From contig NC_088171.1 of NCBI RefSeq assembly GCF_028769735.1, forward strand, positions 141,381,917 to 141,445,916: a stretch of DNA of 64,000 bases. Reading direction: 5' to 3'. Shown in pieces: positions 46,513-58,008 of the stretch. The translations under genes and the position numbers were made by a program. The stretch comes from Zonotrichia leucophrys gambelii. Taxonomy: Eukaryota; Chordata; Aves; Passeriformes; Passerellidae. Position 1 is the first letter of the stretch. Each line of letters opens with the position of its first letter. The notes beneath the pieces were generated by a model that was given only the letters and a program-made list of their open reading frames with translations, had not been told where the DNA came from and did no database searches.

Positions 46513-49500
46513 CTGAGGAGACACCAAGAGCTCTTTAGAAGAGTGGTGAATGCTTTGAGTAACCTGCCCTGCCCCTGCCAGCGCCCCTGGGGTCTGATTC
46601 AAGGCCCACCACAGGAGTGGGAGTAGGAGAGGAGAACACAGGAGGTCTAAAACTCTTGGAGGACTTTGAGCTGAACATCTGAATCCGAGGTAAGCCCATG
46701 TCAGATGGTGGTGAGGGGATGCTAACTGTGAAGAAGGCCTGCATGGAAAGTTATGCCAAGGCTGGGAGAATCTCTGCCCAGTGGTGCTGTGCCAGCCCAG
46801 CCTTGGTACTGGAGAAACTCACACAGTAATGATGTCTCAGGGGCTCCTGAGGTCATCCCCTGGTGGCAATCAGGGAAAGAGGCATGTCCCAGGAGCATGG
46901 CTAAAAAAGAGTGTTGTTCCACCCAGAGAAGTAATTTTATGGTTACTGGTGGGGGAGAAACAAACTCCTTATCTGGAGCTGTCCTGTAAAACAGCACCTA
47001 CAGCACAGGTCTGATCTTTATCACAGTGGGTTTTAAATGTTATAATGACTGGACTGTGTCTTAATGGAGACAATACCCCGGAGCCTAATTTTTCTCACTG
47101 TGGATCATTGAGAAATATTTTTTTCCTTTCATGCCTGTGAAAGGCTCCTCCTCTGTGTTGATTGAAACAGCCCTGGGGTTGCAACCTACACAGCTTACAA
47201 GGAATGCTTAAAGATTGTGCTTAAATATCTCAAATGTCTTATGAAGTTTTGTGCTTCTTAAAATGACAGTTAACTCCTTTGGCTTTTTATTTCTCTTCCC
47301 TCCTCCCCGTCTGTTTTTCCCAGCTGGAATCAGAGAAAATTGGCAACATATGTTTATAAGCAATTCTCAAACTGGAAACTGCTGCTTTATCATTAATTAA
47401 CTAGGAATTACTTCTACATATCCTACTGGTGCCAGACCTTCCCATGGGCTGGTTTTAACCAGGTACAGTTGACTCCACTTGAAATTGCCTACATGCTTCC
47501 TGGTTTAGTTCCTTTGAAAACAGAAATAGATGCAATATCAAAATTAGAGATGCCTGGGTACAGAAGCAGAGTGTGACCACTGATGTCACTGGGCTGAAAA
47601 GGGTTACTGAGCACATGATCTACCAGGACTCACTCCATACCCTCTACATTTGTGTTCTCCCAGAGCTGATGTGAGGAGTTACAGGACACAGGGTACCCTA
47701 CCTCAGCCCTGGTCACAAGGATGCGAATCAAGGTCTCTTCATCAGTCCCAGCTCCTTTCATTGACTTGTGCAGAAGTGTGGCAAAGTAACCTGGGCAGTC
47801 TTTGGCACAGCTGACTAAAGAAAACAGTAAGAGGCCTCATTATACTTGTACATTTACAGTTTGTGATACAACTTCAGGCAGAATTAAATAAGTAAGAAAA
47901 GGAAACTCTAGTGTTTATGCTTAGACATATGAACTGGCAGGGTTTTTATTCTGAGACTGATCCCCTATCAGTATGCAAGGAGAAATCTTGGAGTCTGAAT
48001 GGGGATGCCCATTTTTCCACAAGAGATTACCAGCACTGAGTACTCAGCCATTCCACGATGAAAACGACATGAATGAGGATGAGCATTTGTCCCCATGGGG
48101 ATCCTCTGGCCCATCCATTCTTGGAGTAGCTGCTTGTTGTATTGCACTAAATAGTTTATTTAGCCATTTAGAGCTGCTCACTCTGCAGATCACAGGAGGA
48201 AGGTCTGTGAGAGTCTAAATCCAGATGGCTAACAGCAATACAAGTGAGGCAGGGCACAGGTTTAAGTACTGGTCAAAGCCAACCCTAGTACTAAATTGCT
48301 GTCTAGGACCCTGTACATTTCTGTGGTGGCTGGCTAGCACACTTCTCATGGTGCCCAAGCATCTGCTGAAAGTTATCACTGGCCATTGTCCCAGAGGCAG
48401 CTTGGAGGTGGCTACCCTGTGTTAGAGAGCAAAAAATTCAGCTTCTCCTGTGGAAAGGAGCTGTAGGTGGCAAGCTTTAGTTTTAAAACCAAGGAGTCCT
48501 AATCACTACTGAAAGCTGCCTCTTTTTTCCCTGGCAGATATGTTAGCTCAGTTTAGGGGTAGCTCAATGGCTGTTGCCAGGCTGTGCACAGACCCCCAAC
48601 AACCAATGTCAGGTGACAGCAAGAACTAGAAAAGAAAAGTCTTGAAACGATTGCTTTTTACCTAGAGTCAGATAAGCCTTCTCCAGATCTCCAGATGTTT
48701 CACTTTTAATGGATTCTTCTATGTCCTTACCACACACCTATGAGAACAAAAAGGAGCCATAAAAGCTTCTGTCTGTACATGTCTTCCCACTGTCAAACCA
48801 GCATCAGATTTGGGATCCAATGGCAAAAGGTCAATCCAGATCCTTTAGAGCCTTTCCAAAGGAGTAATTTGAGGTAAATGAAGTTCTCCTCTGGCATAAG
48901 TGCTCCCAGATGCACTGTGACCCACAGGAGAAGGTCTGTGCAGCCAGGTAAGCACGGTGGTGAAGGGATGGATAATCTCCACCAGGCAGTCCCAGGTATC
49001 TGACAGCCTCTAGGACAAAGGAGCTGCAGCTTCTTCTTGACTGACCCCTGGTCAGCAGAAACTGTTCAAGCTTTCTCTAGCCCCTCTATCAAAGGCTCTG
49101 GATAGCTCCCACATAAATAAGATAATTTTTGGAGCTTTACCAACTCTGTGAAGTTCTGTTACTTACTGTCTTTGGCTTCCCAGGCAAAGTTTACAAGCAC
49201 CATGGTCATCCCAAAGTTTTTGTATTATTCTGTAGAGAATTGGAGAAGCAAACTGTCTCTTCAAAACAGAGCTTACTCTGACTTTTGTGAACTTCAGGAA
49301 CCTCAAAGACTTTTACTTTGCCCTACTTTGTGTATCAGGATGTTCCTGCACTATTCAACACTGACTTTTAGGTCAGAGCTGGGAGACTGTGTGTACAAGG
49401 CAGCAGGGGCACCACATGAGGCTTTAGGGCTTAAGCTCTGCAAAGCACCAACCTGGTTTAGATCTTGCCCTGTGTATTTCTCCAGCTGAAGAGAAGGGCA

Positions 49501-52500
49501 TGTTTGCAAGATTTGGGCTCTAATCTTGGCTTACTTTGAGTGCAGCCAGGCAAGATGTGGTGGGTTGGTTTGGGCAACCTGATCTGCTTGGCTTTAGGAA
49601 TCAAAAGCCAAGGTAGTTTGGCTATTGGAGCATTTAACTGAACCCCCAGGGTTTGGGCCACTCCAAGGGAGAGAGTATCAGTTTGTGACTGGGTTTGTTC
49701 TCCTGCCAGCAGCAGCCCAAAACTTGGATTAAGCTGCAAACATTTTTGTAGCTATTGGTTCCTTATTATGTTGACATTGAAACGTGGCTTTGACTTGAGC
49801 TCTTTCCATCTTCAGTGCCTAAGGCTGTAGTGTTCTGATGAACTCAGAGTCTTCCCAGGGAAGTTGAGGACTGTGAGCCAGAGGCTGGAGGGAGATCCTG
49901 AGAATGTCACTGCTGAGCTTCCCTCTTGGTGCTAGGAGAAGGACCTTGGATCTCCCATTGCTTTGACTTTCAGAGGTAATTTTCAAGCAAGATATCTCCA
50001 TATCAGGTCAGGTTCAGGCCCAGGCACTAGTAAAATGTCCCTGCTGGGTGATGCAGGGAAAAGTACTAAATAGCCAGGATCCTGCTGCCTCCTTTGCCTT
50101 ATGCTTGGAGACAGGGAAAGCACAGCAAAGCACCTGCACAGGCCATTTGCCCAGTGTGGGCAGAGAGGAAAAGGCTGGAGATAAACTTCTCCTCAGCCAA
50201 TATGAGTGTGTGGAAGTGGTGGAACAGGAGGAGACACCTTGCTAGGCTCTCTTTAGGAGAAGAAAAGACCAGAAAAGCAAATCCTTCCTTCAGGGCAGGA
50301 GTTTGTGAACCTGTCCCTTTGCTGCAGGAGGGGGGGTACACTGTCCTGCAGCTGTGGGAAGGAGCAGACATGGTGACATTTATTTGGCTGAGTATTGTGT
50401 AAGTTGTGAAGGGGAATGGGATCTTCACAATGGCAGAAGATACAGCTTCTCCTGTAAATCACCTATTTCTGTATGCTCAGGATACAGTTGTATAAATATG
50501 TTTTCCAACATTCTTAAAGCATTCAAGAAATTATAAAATGGCAGATAAAAGATTGTCCACTCTACATAGAAACATTTAGGTTGGAAAAGGCTCTTCAGAT
50601 TATATGTCATTGTAGGGTCTGCACCTATATGTCAGGGCCTATGCAACCCCCATTGCAGAAGATAAACTCACCTTCTCATAGGCTTGAAAAGTGGCTCTCA
50701 GCTGGCCGTAGCTTCTCTTTGCTAGGACCACATTGAAAGCCAGCTCCTCTGTTCCCCAGCGGCCTTCTCCTGCCTTCAAAAGCACATGTTATTTTCTGGA
50801 AGCACTTGTTCATACACAGTAGAGACATGAAGTCAGCCAGAACCCTTGATCCATGCAGCTCCAGCCCATGCCCCCCTTGCTCCTCTCCTTGTGCTGCCAT
50901 TGCCCCTGTGCTTGGTTTGTTTAGTCCCCCTGAGGCAGCCCTTGTTGTGCAGCATGGGATAAAAAGGGATTTTTGCACAACTGCACTTACTTTATACAGA
51001 TCTGAGGCATCTTGCTCAGCAAGCTCTGCATTGACCTGCTGGGTCTCATCTCGGGTTGCCTGCGGAAAAGGAGATAACAGTAAAAAACACCCAACCAAGC
51101 GCAGGTTTCGTTTCAGCTCACAGAGATTTGTGTATCTCTGGCCCTGACAGATTTTTGGGTTGGGGTTTTGCTGCCATCTGCTGACAGGAGCCCGGGGATG
51201 GGCACGGTGTCACCCCCTGGGTCCTCTGAACTCTTCGTGTAGGGTTTGTGCCCATCTTTATGTGCTGTGTACCCGGGCCCTAACGAGATGCAACGCTGCT
51301 GCCCCTGGAGCAGGGAGGGGCCCAGTACCTGCAGCGAAGGTACAGTGCTGTTTTTAACAGGGCTGGATATGCCCTGGTAACTGTGAAATGTTCTCCTGAC
51401 TAACCTATGTACTCTGAGCGTTCACCAACACCGCCATCCCTGGGAGAAATTATCGATGCAAAAAAAAGGCAATAAATGTATTTGCCACTCCTGAAAGTTT
51501 ACAGGAGGTTGGAAAAAGCTGTACCAATGATTCCCAGGATGACAATCTAAACTGTGATGTATTTAGTGATGCGACTGTTATGTCATCAAAGCTTCTTTTA
51601 TTTATTCAGTCTTGTCATTTCCCAGGGCTGTCAGATCAGACTGACCAACACATTGCACTTCTCGATGTGCTCCTATTTTTCTTACTTATAATGTGTCTTT
51701 ATGAAGGTGTTGATTTTTTGCTTTATTTCATGAAAGGGGTTTAAAATAAAATGTATTCTAATGGAAAATAAGCTTTTTTAAATGAATGAATAACTAACAT
51801 AACAGCAATCTCTTTCTTAGTTGTTCTGTATCTGAATTCTGAAATCCTTAGCTGAGATGGAAATAAGATTTTGTGGTTTAGGGCAAAAATTCAGAATGAT
51901 GGGGCCATGACCTCGAATGAGTATTCTAGCCTTTACGATGGTATAAATAACAGTAAAACAATCCTGTTTTTTTCAAAGTATCAATATTGATATAACTATC
52001 TGTGGCTTCATAAACAAAAATGGTACATAAACTGAAATTGTACATATTAAAAAGCCATAGATATGAAAGGCTCTTATACTGAGGAATGCCTTTGTTTACT
52101 GTAATTACCTCATTATTATATTACATATCATAACTGCATTATTATAAATGCCAGACAATACTTATTATGGTTACTCAGGGAAAAAAGGAAATGTCTCTGT
52201 CAGGCAGCTGCATTAGAGGAAAGTCCCCAGCCTCACCTCCAGCACCATGACTAATATCTTCTGTAGGGAGCCACTGGTGTCACTTTTAACATCAGACTCC
52301 AGATCCCTGTCAAACACTGGGAAGAAACAAAATCTATGAGAGTTCAACCAGTGAGAAAGGATTTAAATGAAGGTGTTTGAAAGATAAAACTACTTACAGC
52401 GCTTGTAGGCCTCCTTTATGTTTACAATTTCCTAGGAAAACAAAAAAATAAATAAAGTAATAATCAAATAAATAAATAAATAAAAGATGCGTTATTAATT

Positions 52501-55500
52501 AATAAGTAAATGAGCAAACAAAACACCAGTAAGTCAGCACCATGCCTGTAGTGTGTGATGTTGCTGTCATATTTTCTGAAAAATCCCCTTTCCCAGGACT
52601 CTTCTCCTGGGAAGCTGAGAAGCCTCACAGAAAAAAAGGAAAACAATATTATCTCATTTGCTTCTCCTGTGTTTTGCTGCCTTGGAATGTAGTTGGTGAT
52701 TGTTTATCCAGCATGTGAATTGTTTTAACTTAATGACCAATCACAGTCAAGCTATGTCAGGACTCTGGAAGGAGTCACGAGTTTTTCATTATTATTTTTT
52801 AGCCTTCTGTCTGTATCCTTTCTCTATTCTTTAGTATAGTTTTAGTATAGTATTCTTTAATATAATATAAAATCCTTTAATATAATATAAAATTCTTAGC
52901 CTTGTAAGAACATAGAGTCAGATTCATCGTTTCCTTCCTGCCTCAAGAGACCCAGAAAATACCCCAGTGTGAAGTGCAGCATCCACGGGGGTGGGAGAAG
53001 CTGTGAATTCCCAGTCCCCATTGAGGACAGCGCTTTGAGGGGTGCCTGACTCATGCAGGTGTCCCTCTGGTTTTCCCTGCATTAAGGCAAGAGTTAACTA
53101 TTTTCTTTTTCACTAGGATCATGTTCCTGTACCTCTGAACCATCAGAGCAGTGCCAAAGCTGCCCTTTAACATGTATCTGGGGATTCTTCTCACCGGTGC
53201 TGGTCCGTGCCATCCAAGGCAGGCAGGAGCAGGATAAAAGAAGGAATGTGAATTTTATTGGTCTTAACTCCTGTTGGAGCTTCAGCTCTAGTATGGCAAT
53301 CTTACTGCTGCAAACGCTGCCAAGAGGCGTTTCAGCCACAGGAGCTGGACTGATCCCTGCTCCTCCTCGCAGGGATCCTCTTGGTGAGCTCCCGGCCCTG
53401 CTGCCCAAGGCAGGTCCCACAAGGTGCTGCCCTGACCTTGTTGCTGCGAGTGCAGAGGATCTCAATGAGCAGCGATTCGTCCGTCCCGGCTCCCTTCATT
53501 GCCCTCCGAAGCTCTCGGGCCTCGAACTCGCAGGGCAAGTCCAGCAAAGCCAGCACAGCCTTCTCAAAGTTCCCACTCAGGTCTCCCTTCAGGTCCTCCT
53601 CCATCTCCTGTGGGGACAGTCAGGAGGGTTAGTGCAAAAGCTGAGGTGAGATTAGAGGATTACTTAATTTGTTTCAGGAAATCAAATTACTTAAAAGCTC
53701 CTTCTGTGCCAAAAATGGACAAAACAATTTTTAAAAGGCCTTAAAATTCAGACTTTTTTTTTTACAAAATAAGATCCCTAAAAATTTTGGCTTTAGATTG
53801 ACTGAAATGATTGTTCCATCTTCAAACAGCAACCAATATCAGTCCAGTTATGACTCTTACTTGTGTAAACAAATGCAAAATAGTGTTTTGAAAAACTTAA
53901 CAGGAGTGTAGTCTGATATAAAATGCAGAAGCTTCCTCCTTCAAAAGAGCTGCCACACAGGGGATCAAACTAAAAACCTTATCTGCCAGTTTTGGTTCAA
54001 ACTGACTTCCTGGAAAAAGCAGCAGATTTCAGCAAGGTGCTTTTGTGCCAAGCAAACAGCGTTTTTACACACACATACCCACATCAACCTTACATCAAAA
54101 TTCAGTAAGACCCTGGAGGAGAGCTGGCCTGTGCATGCTGAGGATGCCAGCTGACGGTGCATTGGAACTCCTGTCTGCAGTTAACATTTCCTGCACTTGG
54201 CAAGGTCAGAACACTGAATGAGAAGTCCAGCTCTATTATTCTTGAGCTCCTGCTTGCACAACTGCACATGAACACTCAGCTGCTCAAGTCAGAGGCTGCC
54301 ATCTGTGCTGGAGCAGTTTCAACACACACCCCACAAATGCTGCAAGTTCCTGGAGCAGCAGGAGGGACTGGGTGCCACTTGTGCCTCCTGCTCAGGAGAT
54401 TCGGGCTGCCCAGGAGAGCAGAAGGGTGGCTATGAGCTGATGTCACTGTGATGTTTCAGGGCATTTGATAATTTCTAATGCCTATATGTATTAACTCTGA
54501 TTATAGAACAACATTATAGTATTTGTAGTAACCAAAATCTGTACCATGCTTGCTGTAAATTTTACATATAGAAGGCTTTCATTCATCTTCAGTGCTGTCT
54601 TATTTAGACTGATTAATAAGCAAGCAGACACTAAGAAAATACCAATTTAATAATAAAGTCTGCAGGATTCAGCAGTTTACTGAAACAATATTTTAGAAGC
54701 TTTATTTTTCATACACACAAAATCATTAAGGCAGTTTATGCCTCCCGCAGAAAGCAAGTGCCCAATGAAACTTCTGAGTTTTGCTACATGTTCTACTTCA
54801 TCACTGGAATAAATCAATTAAGCTTCTATTAAATTCTTCTATTAAACTCAATAAAAATAAAGTTGTGTGAGATCAAATAGTTTGTCGGAATTTGCATCTG
54901 GTCTAAGTGGGACTCTGACTTATAATTTTCCTTTTACATTAACTTCTTTTTCTGAATGTGCTGAAGATGAACACAAGCTGAAATATTTTCTGTTTCAGTT
55001 ATGAATTATTTTCTAGCTCTCCCAGCTTTGATTAAAATGCTCTGATCTGGTTAAGGCCAACGTCAAGAAGATTCTGAGGCCTAAAATTAAAAAAATAATT
55101 ATGATTTTTGGAGATAAAATAAGTTGCTGAATCAGAAAGTAACTGGTGTCCTCCTTAAATGCACTATGCCCTTGACATTTTCAAAAGCAGAAGCCTGTAG
55201 GATGTATTTTGAGAGGCAGTGGTTTCAAACAGAGAGAACACTTATTTCAAAATACCTTGCTATACAATTCCTTGTACTTCTGTTTTATTTGTTGTCTCTG
55301 CTCCGATGTTCGACTTGATAAGACTTCAATAATTTTTTTTTCATTGGTTCCTGAAAAAGAAGTTGTGCATAGGGATTTTAAAATCAGGAATCTAATGCAG
55401 AGGAAAGAAAATGTGACCTCTAAAGAGAAAAAAAAATCCTGTACATATATCCCCAGTGGTTCCACCTTAATGATTTGTACTATCTAAGATTCTTTTGAGG

Positions 55501-57654
55501 ATAATTTAAACTGTAGTCAGCTACAATGTTCAATAAAATAAAATTTCACCATCTCATGCTGTTAATAGCAAAGAAATTGAGTTTTCTCTTTGAGAAGGGC
55601 AGACACTGCTCCTAAAATCAGGGTTATGCCAGTGCCCACAGGCTGACAGACATGTTTTTAGGGACAATGCTTGTTTGAGCAGTCCCAAGGGATCAGCCGC
55701 CAGATCCAGTTTGTTATGGCATGAACGCTGTGCTGGCACAACAGAGTGAGAATGTGTGCCAGGCAAGGATGTGCTTGAATCAGCTCATTAACCTGAAGCC
55801 TGGATCTACAGCCTGTTAAAAATTGGTTTTAATTTTGCTGAATGGAGTCAGGAAAAAGAACCTGGAACCAGCCTGAATGGTCTCAGTCTCTGCCAATACT
55901 GTTTTGCTTGGCAGAAATCAGAGTGAAGTGGGATTGTGGGATGCCCAAAGAGATGCAGCTGCTCTGCTGCCCATCCCACAGGGGAGCTGGACATGCAGCC
56001 CCCTCCAGGGAAAAGCCCTCAGTCAGCTTTGAGCTCTGACTTATGCAATGGATTGAAAAAGCTTCCTAAAGGCAGCGACCTTGCTCCTGCAGTTCTGCTG
56101 CCCTCTGCCATATAAACAGCTGTTTGCACTAAACAGATATTTGCACTAAACAGAGCTGCTGGAAGGAATTTGTTACAGCTAAAAAGAGACAGGACCACAG
56201 TGATGATACCTGGATGTACAAAGGACACAACAGGGCAGCTGTGGCACTGGCACAGGGGTTAGGGTTGCACTTCCACCTGAGGGCCAGCAGATGGACTCGG
56301 TCATTATTTCTTCACGACAAGAAATTGAGAATGTGAGCCAGGACAGACACATGGCCCGGCTTGTGATGGGCACTGCCCAAATGCCCACAGGATGGCAGAC
56401 CAAAGGCATCAAGACATTTGCCAGGTCTGCTGATGCCCACACATCCTGCTGGTGGTCACTGCCCCACACTCTCCTTGATCTCTGCCATCTGAAGCCTTTT
56501 TGTGGCCATCTCTGGGCTTTGTGCTGTGCCTCATCTCAGGCTTTTAGGAGCAGGAACCAACAAGGGTTTCTGAGTAGCAACCAGTACAAAGGATAAAGAT
56601 AACAAATTATACTGGTATTCAACAACAGCAGATATGTTTTCTTCCCTTATTACCACCAGGTACATGGAGGACAACTTTAGGGCATCTTGTTCTTCCTGCT
56701 TAGATCCAAGGCAGAAGGCATGGTCCAATTTTAGAAGGAATTCTGCTCCTGTTTGATAACATTGGGTTAAACTCTCAATTAGGAGAGTCCTCTGGCAACT
56801 GTCTTGAAAGGGCTGAGTTGGTACAACAGGAACAGTTCCTAAAACTCAACACTTCACTAGCTGATTCTGGATGTCACTGCCATACCAGGAAGAAATGCTT
56901 AAATACATATTAACTGTGCAAATAACTGGAGTGAATTAATAACTTATTGATCTTGTGTGCTGCCTGGATGTTTTTCCTTTATTAAACATTGTCACCTCCA
57001 TGGACCTTAGGATCCCACAAAACACTGTGCATTCCTCACTCACACCAATGCAGTCAGGCTTACTTCAAACTGACTCAGAAAATGGTGAGGGACAGTTATT
57101 TTCAGTTAAAAATCACTGGTGAAAGTTGAAATCACTGTAAATTCCTTTCAGCTGATGGAGCTGCAGTGGGCTCTGATGAAATATGGAGGTGATGATGTCC
57201 TTTACTGGTCCCTGGAGGCCCGAGAAAGGATATCTAACGATGACCTTAATCAAACCTGACTAGCTGGACCCTGTGACTGTCAAATTAGTCTTGGCAGCTT
57301 GATGTCCCTGTCACAGGGAACAAATACCATGTTTACCCTAATGCTCCAGAGACATGCAATTATCAAATTAGATCTTACCAGCCTTTGAGGAGCAAGCTGC
57401 CTTCCTTTCTCATTTATCTTCATAGGTGTGAGTGTTGTTTGAGTCAGTATTTGACAGAAAGCATACCTAAAACTGGTTGGAACAGTTGGTTTGCCTAAAT
57501 TCATGTATATGCTTTTTATAGTCTTGATCTGCCCTTTGCACAAAGTCCAAAAATCTCCAAAATCTTTCTTACCTGCTCCTTTGCAGGCACTGTGAATTTT
57601 CTTGGCATCTTGCTCTGCATCAGAGCCATGGTGGTGGCGGTGCTTGTGGGCTGA
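46393..57654 (-). CDS. ANXA13: ANXA13, annexin A13 (ten coding exons; first short exon not found)
   Basis: The ten exons 57573-57654, 55256-55350, 53437-53607, 52398-52431, 52237-52316, 50991-51059, 50672-50773, 48662-48737, 47702-47814 and 46393-46512 join in frame to 942 bases, or 313 residues plus stop. Human ANXA13 isoform a has 316. It is a calcium-dependent phospholipid-binding annexin of epithelial membranes, with myristoylation of the N-terminus known in the family. All four repeats keep the calcium loop: GAGT in repeats 1, 2 and 4, GRWGT in repeat 3, each with an Asp or Glu about 40 residues on (KGDLSG, KSDTSG, KSETSG, RSDTSG). The C-terminus is [13 protein letters not shown]. Missing is the exon giving the initiator Met-Gly, which probably lies beyond 57.7 kb or outside the window. 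The visible N-terminus is unusually His-rich. Strand and position match the FBXO32-KLHL38-ANXA13 order in human. Confidence 0.95.
47702..47814 (-). CDS. ANXA13: ANXA13 coding exon i
   Basis: TTCTTTAG|TC to GCTGAG|GTAGGG. It encodes (V)[16 protein letters not shown], then [15 protein letters not shown] and LVTRAE, the start of repeat 4. Confidence 0.95.
48662..48737 (-). CDS. ANXA13: ANXA13 coding exon h
   Basis: CTCATAG|GTG to CTCTAG|GTAAAA. It encodes [16 protein letters not shown], then DLEKAYLTL plus one base, the end of repeat 3. Confidence 0.94.
50566..50640 (-). mobile_element. Possible CR1 3'-end scrap (antisense)
   Basis: TAGAAACATTTAGGTTGGAA, then AAGGCTCTTCAGATTATATG, resembles the antisense CR1 end (TAGAATGGTTTGGGTTGGAA, and so on). 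It lies in the ANXA13 intron between exons h and g, about 30 bases from the splice donor side. Confidence 0.45.
50672..50773 (-). CDS. ANXA13: ANXA13 coding exon g
   Basis: GAAG|GCA to GAGAAG|GTGAGT, 34 codons: [16 protein letters not shown], then [18 protein letters not shown], repeat 3. The acceptor is the unusual AAG. A CAG four bases downstream would break the frame. Confidence 0.92.
50991..51059 (-). CDS. ANXA13: ANXA13 coding exon f
   Basis: TTTTCCGCAG|GCA to TATAAA|GTAAGT. It encodes [16 protein letters not shown], then DASDLYK, the linker into repeat 3. Confidence 0.94.
51060..52236 (-). other. ANXA13: ANXA13 intron between exons f and e
   Basis: 1177 bases, strongly AT-rich from about 51.7 to 52.2 kb. 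No repeat family named. Confidence 0.75.
52237..52316 (-). CDS. ANXA13: ANXA13 coding exon e
   Basis: CTTCCCAG|TG to CTGGAG|GTGAGG. It encodes (L)[15 protein letters not shown], then [11 protein letters not shown], the end of repeat 2. Only 81 bases of intron separate it from exon d. Confidence 0.94.
52398..52431 (-). CDS. ANXA13: ANXA13 coding exon d (34 bases)
   Basis: TTTTCCTAG|GAA to CGCT|GTAAGT. It encodes [11 protein letters not shown] plus one base. The micro-exon fits the family sequence between repeat-2 blocks and restores the frame with the next exon. Confidence 0.92.
52443..52484 (+). repeat. (AAAT)n simple repeat
   Basis: AAATA units with interruptions, within 15 bases of the ANXA13 exon d acceptor. 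On the gene strand it is T-rich and overlaps the polypyrimidine region. Confidence 0.75.
52541..52985 (+). mobile_element. Solo LTR-like endogenous retroviral element in an ANXA13 intron
   Basis: The sequence TGTAGTGTGTGATGTTGC, then GAAAAATCCCCTTTCCCAGG, TCATTTGCTTCTCCTGTGTT, GAGTTTTTCATTATTATT, and a TTTAGTATAG / TTTAATATAA rich stretch, is one I associate with abundant songbird LTRs. Ends are uncertain by about 20 bases and no clear target duplication was seen. It is inserted antisense to ANXA13, between exons c and d, with no internal genes. Confidence 0.7.
53437..53607 (-). CDS. ANXA13: ANXA13 coding exon c
   Basis: 171 bases, 57 codons, from CCCCACAG|GAG to AACAAG|GTCAGG. It encodes [16 protein letters not shown] through [20 protein letters not shown], the end of repeat 1 and start of repeat 2. 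It is more GC-rich than the neighbouring exons. Confidence 0.95.
53608..55255 (-). other. ANXA13: ANXA13 intron between exons c and b
   Basis: 1648 bases, no feature recognised. Confidence 0.8.
55256..55350 (-). CDS. ANXA13: ANXA13 coding exon b
   Basis: 95 bases: CTTTTTCAG|GA to AGCAAG|GTATTT. It encodes [19 protein letters not shown], then [12 protein letters not shown], the body of annexin repeat 1. Confidence 0.95.
55351..57572 (-). other. ANXA13: ANXA13 intron between exons b and a
   Basis: 2222 bases. It contains a small 20-base-period duplication of TTTGCACTAAACAGA near 56124-56156; otherwise nothing recognised. Confidence 0.75.
57573..57654 (-). CDS. ANXA13: ANXA13 coding exon a (first visible)
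   Basis: The acceptor is CTCCTCACAG|TCA and the donor is GCAG|GTAAG. It encodes [15 protein letters not shown], then [12 protein letters not shown] plus a split Gly. DAKK..ACKG matches the start of annexin repeat 1. The HKHRHHH run replaces the SSPQGFDVD region of human. Confidence 0.93.
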
Positions 57655-57680
57655 CTGTGAGGAGACAGAGACAGCAGAAA

Positions 57681-57721
57681 CATGGGAAACATGGGAAACA
57701 CGTGGGAAACACATGGGAAAC
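57681..57721 (+). repeat. Tandem CATGGGAAA repeat beside an ANXA13 acceptor
   Basis: Four near-exact units (CATGGGAAA, CATGGGAAA, CGTGGGAAA, CATGGGAAA) with short joins. On the gene strand they read TTTCCCATG and sit 27 bases upstream of the exon a splice acceptor. Confidence 0.8.
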
Positions 57722-57907
57722 AATTCTGCATTAGAATGACAGCAGTTTGGGCCAGGTCCTTGCTTGATCTTTGTTCACACCATCTAAACCTTGAAATTCA
57801 GGCTGGGCTTTGCTGAAAGACTCTATCTATCCCTAGGGTTCCTGGAATGGATCCACAAATTGCTGTCACCACATAAAAACCACAGTGGTCTATACAACTT
57901 TGTCACC

Positions 57908-58008
57908 ATATCTATATATATATGTATGTATATGTATCTATATATGTGTGTGTGTACATATATATGTGTGTACATACATATGTATATGTATGTGTATGTT
58001 ACTCTACA
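57908..58008 (+). repeat. TATATG/TGTG microsatellite
   Basis: About 100 bases of alternating TA, TG and GTAT units (TATATGTATG, GTGTGTGTAC and so on), purine-pyrimidine alternating throughout. Confidence 0.9.

Larger units (their letters stand above)
46513..50671 (-). other. ANXA13: ANXA13 introns between exons j, i, h and g
   Basis: Intron stretches 46513-47701, 47815-48661 and 48738-50671. Apart from a possible CR1 scrap near 50.57 kb, I recognise no repeats or other genes in them. Confidence 0.75.
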
